Source of the DNA: Salirhabdus salicampi
GTDB taxonomy: Bacteria > Bacillota > Bacilli > Bacillales > Alkalibacillaceae
Assembly (NCBI RefSeq): GCF_024259515.1
Contig: NZ_JANBWE010000003.1
Span: 62,001 to 126,000, forward strand
DNA length: 64,000 bases
Direction of reading: 5' to 3'
In this document: in pieces, positions 62,773-64,000 of the stretch
How positions within the stretch are numbered: position 1 is the stretch's first letter
How the letters are laid out: every line of letters starts with the position of its first letter
Notes under the pieces: model-generated
Databases searched by the model: none
Seen by the model: the letters and a program-made list of their open reading frames with translations, nothing else
What the model was told of the DNA's origin: nothing
Translations under genes and position numbers: made by a program

Positions 62773-64000
62773 TTAATGAAAGAAATTATATTCGTCTTGC
62801 GTCTTATGCAATTTTAAAAAGCCGGCTTTTGCTACAATTTCAAACTCACTATTCCGTATGCTTGATGGTATTAACGTTATTTTTGCATTTCCTTTAATAA
62901 GTGGTGCTGGTTCTATTTGACCTAAAGCAAAAATCGTTAAGCGATTCCAATAGGCTGGATCCTGATAGGTTATCGTTACATTTCCTTTCATGTTCATTAC
63001 GTCTGTTGTAAAGGTACTTTGGATTAAGTCTTTATTAATTCGACCATTCGCTTCTCCGAGTGTAAAACCTAAAAGTAACGCCTTTAATTTTGCTTCTGCT
63101 TCCCAACTACTTGAAAACATTTTTTTGAGTTTTCCATTAAACTCAACAGAGGCTAATGTCGCTTTATCTTCATCAATGTCAAATAGGTGAATATTTGCTA
63201 TTTTTATACTATTTAATTCCTTAAAAAGCATTTTAATAGGGCGATTTCCTACAGTACCTATACCTGCAATTAACTCTTGCTCATTTTTAGAAGTGAAATC
63301 ACCAATCAATCCAGCCTTTTCTGCAGTTAATCCAGTAGTTCCTAACTTATAATCCCCTTCAACGGTAACTCCAAGCCTTATACCGAAAGGAACTTCATAT
63401 CCAAATGTAAACTCTTGAGACTCAATGGCTGAACCAATAAAAGGAATCTTTCCAAATAGATTAATTCTATCTAAACTCATATCGACTTGATATCGGTTTT
63501 TTATAATATCCGCCTCAATTGCACCAAAAGCATGACCGAAGTTAAAAATCTTTAAGTCGGTGTCCTTCAAATCTACTTTACCTTTGAAATTAGCTGAATC
63601 ATCTCCGAAGGAAATGCCTACACTATATTTCCCGCCTAAAGCAGGTGCAAGTTTGTTAACAATATCTAAATTTTCTAAAGTTGTATGCTTTAGTAAAGGT
63701 TGTAGTCCACTAAACTCGGCAGTTGCTTCTAAGGTTCCGGGTGCTCCTCTATCATGTTTAGCCGTATATTTCATTTTGGAGCCAATTTCTATACCATACT
63801 TTTTAAAATTCAAAGTACTGCCATTTGATAGATTAAAGGTTTCTCCATTCGAATTTTTAGTCATTTTAAACCCATTACCTGTATCTAAAAGAGATTCAAC
63901 AAAATCAAAACTAGCACCCTTTATGTTTAACTTAATGCCATTAAAATGGAGAGTTTCATGATTTTTTAAACTCATTTTAGAGCTATGAGGAAAAATAAAA
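62773..64000 (-). CDS. Hypothetical repetitive beta-rich protein, 5' end outside the window
   Basis: The minus-strand frame is open to the window edge. The ATG at 63975 has no ribosome site, so the visible ~409 codons are probably the C-terminal part of a longer protein. The sequence is rich in short amphipathic strands (FNLSNGSTLNFKKYGIEIG, GVTVEGDYKLGTTGL, LTIFALGQIEPAPLIKGN), suggesting a long beta-solenoid or repeat structure. No cysteines or known domain were noticed. It ends 20 bases before the secreted-protein gene on the same strand. Confidence 0.65.
   Translation of the reverse strand, partial: FIFPHSSKMSLKNHETLHFNGIKLNIKGASFDFVESLLDTGNGFKMTKNSNGETFNLSNGSTLNFKKYGIEIGSKMKYTAKHDRGAPGTLEATAEFSGLQPLLKHTTLENLDIVNKLAPALGGKYSVGISFGDDSANFKGKVDLKDTDLKIFNFGHAFGAIEADIIKNRYQVDMSLDRINLFGKIPFIGSAIESQEFTFGYEVPFGIRLGVTVEGDYKLGTTGLTAEKAGLIGDFTSKNEQELIAGIGTVGNRPIKMLFKELNSIKIANIHLFDIDEDKATLASVEFNGKLKKMFSSSWEAEAKLKALLLGFTLGEANGRINKDLIQSTFTTDVMNMKGNVTITYQDPAYWNRLTIFALGQIEPAPLIKGNAKITLIPSSIRNSEFEIVAKAGFLKLHKTQDEYNFFH

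Overview
This is a low-GC Firmicute chromosome window, almost certainly from a spore-forming Bacillaceae (Bacillus, Alkalihalobacillus or Anaerobacillus type). The evidence is the order purA - walRKHIJ - htrC - yyzF - rlmH, a B. subtilis-like origin-proximal block. It is supported by RsbQ/RsbP energy-stress genes, OpuA with a GbsR-type regulator, a germination-permease remnant, and TnrA, PerR, PurR and WalR-type operator sequences. No rRNA, tRNA or CRISPR array was seen.

Layout: 1-10.5 kb holds the end of purA, a secreted LysM/G5/M23 wall hydrolase with a perfect WalR box, the complete walRKHIJ-htrC operon, yyzF, a cluster of DnaA boxes and rlmH. 10.5-13.6 kb has IS21 and germination-permease debris, a TetR-controlled pair of small multidrug exporters and a MOSC protein. 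13.9-17.7 kb is a GbsR-type repressor divergent from opuAA-AB-AC. 18.3-26.3 kb carries mqo, PerR-type katG, a FrnE/DsbA oxidoreductase with an in-frame TGA at its catalytic cysteine, a decayed katG 3' copy and metNIQ. 26.4-34.1 kb has TnrA-type amtB followed by a GlnD-like nucleotidyltransferase and a DnaQ-like exonuclease, then detoxification and redox genes and an orphan betaine-binding lipoprotein.

34.6-49.0 kb is the accessory core. A c-di-GMP-I riboswitch precedes a 2,386-residue secreted RHS/YD-repeat protein with a C-terminal AHH-type nuclease, followed by its likely Imm11 immunity gene. Downstream lie an orphan GIY-YIG toxin tip with its immunity gene and another rhs 3' scrap. Interleaved are two copies, one intact and one decayed, of an unusual mobile unit: a short serine recombinase, a structured intergenic RNA with covarying stems, and an IS110-family DEDD transposase.

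49-64 kb returns to core-like genes: rsbQ-rsbP, purT with PurBoxes, an OFA-family transporter, a formate dehydrogenase/YrhD pair with small neighbours, an ECF sigma/anti-sigma pair with an ECF-type promoter, and three unrecognised membrane or secreted proteins, the last running off the window.

The two observations I rate highest are the probable selenocysteine DsbA at 22863-23498 and the serine recombinase/structured RNA/IS110 element at 42975-45226. Both rest on sequence patterns read by eye, and each has a decisive test listed.
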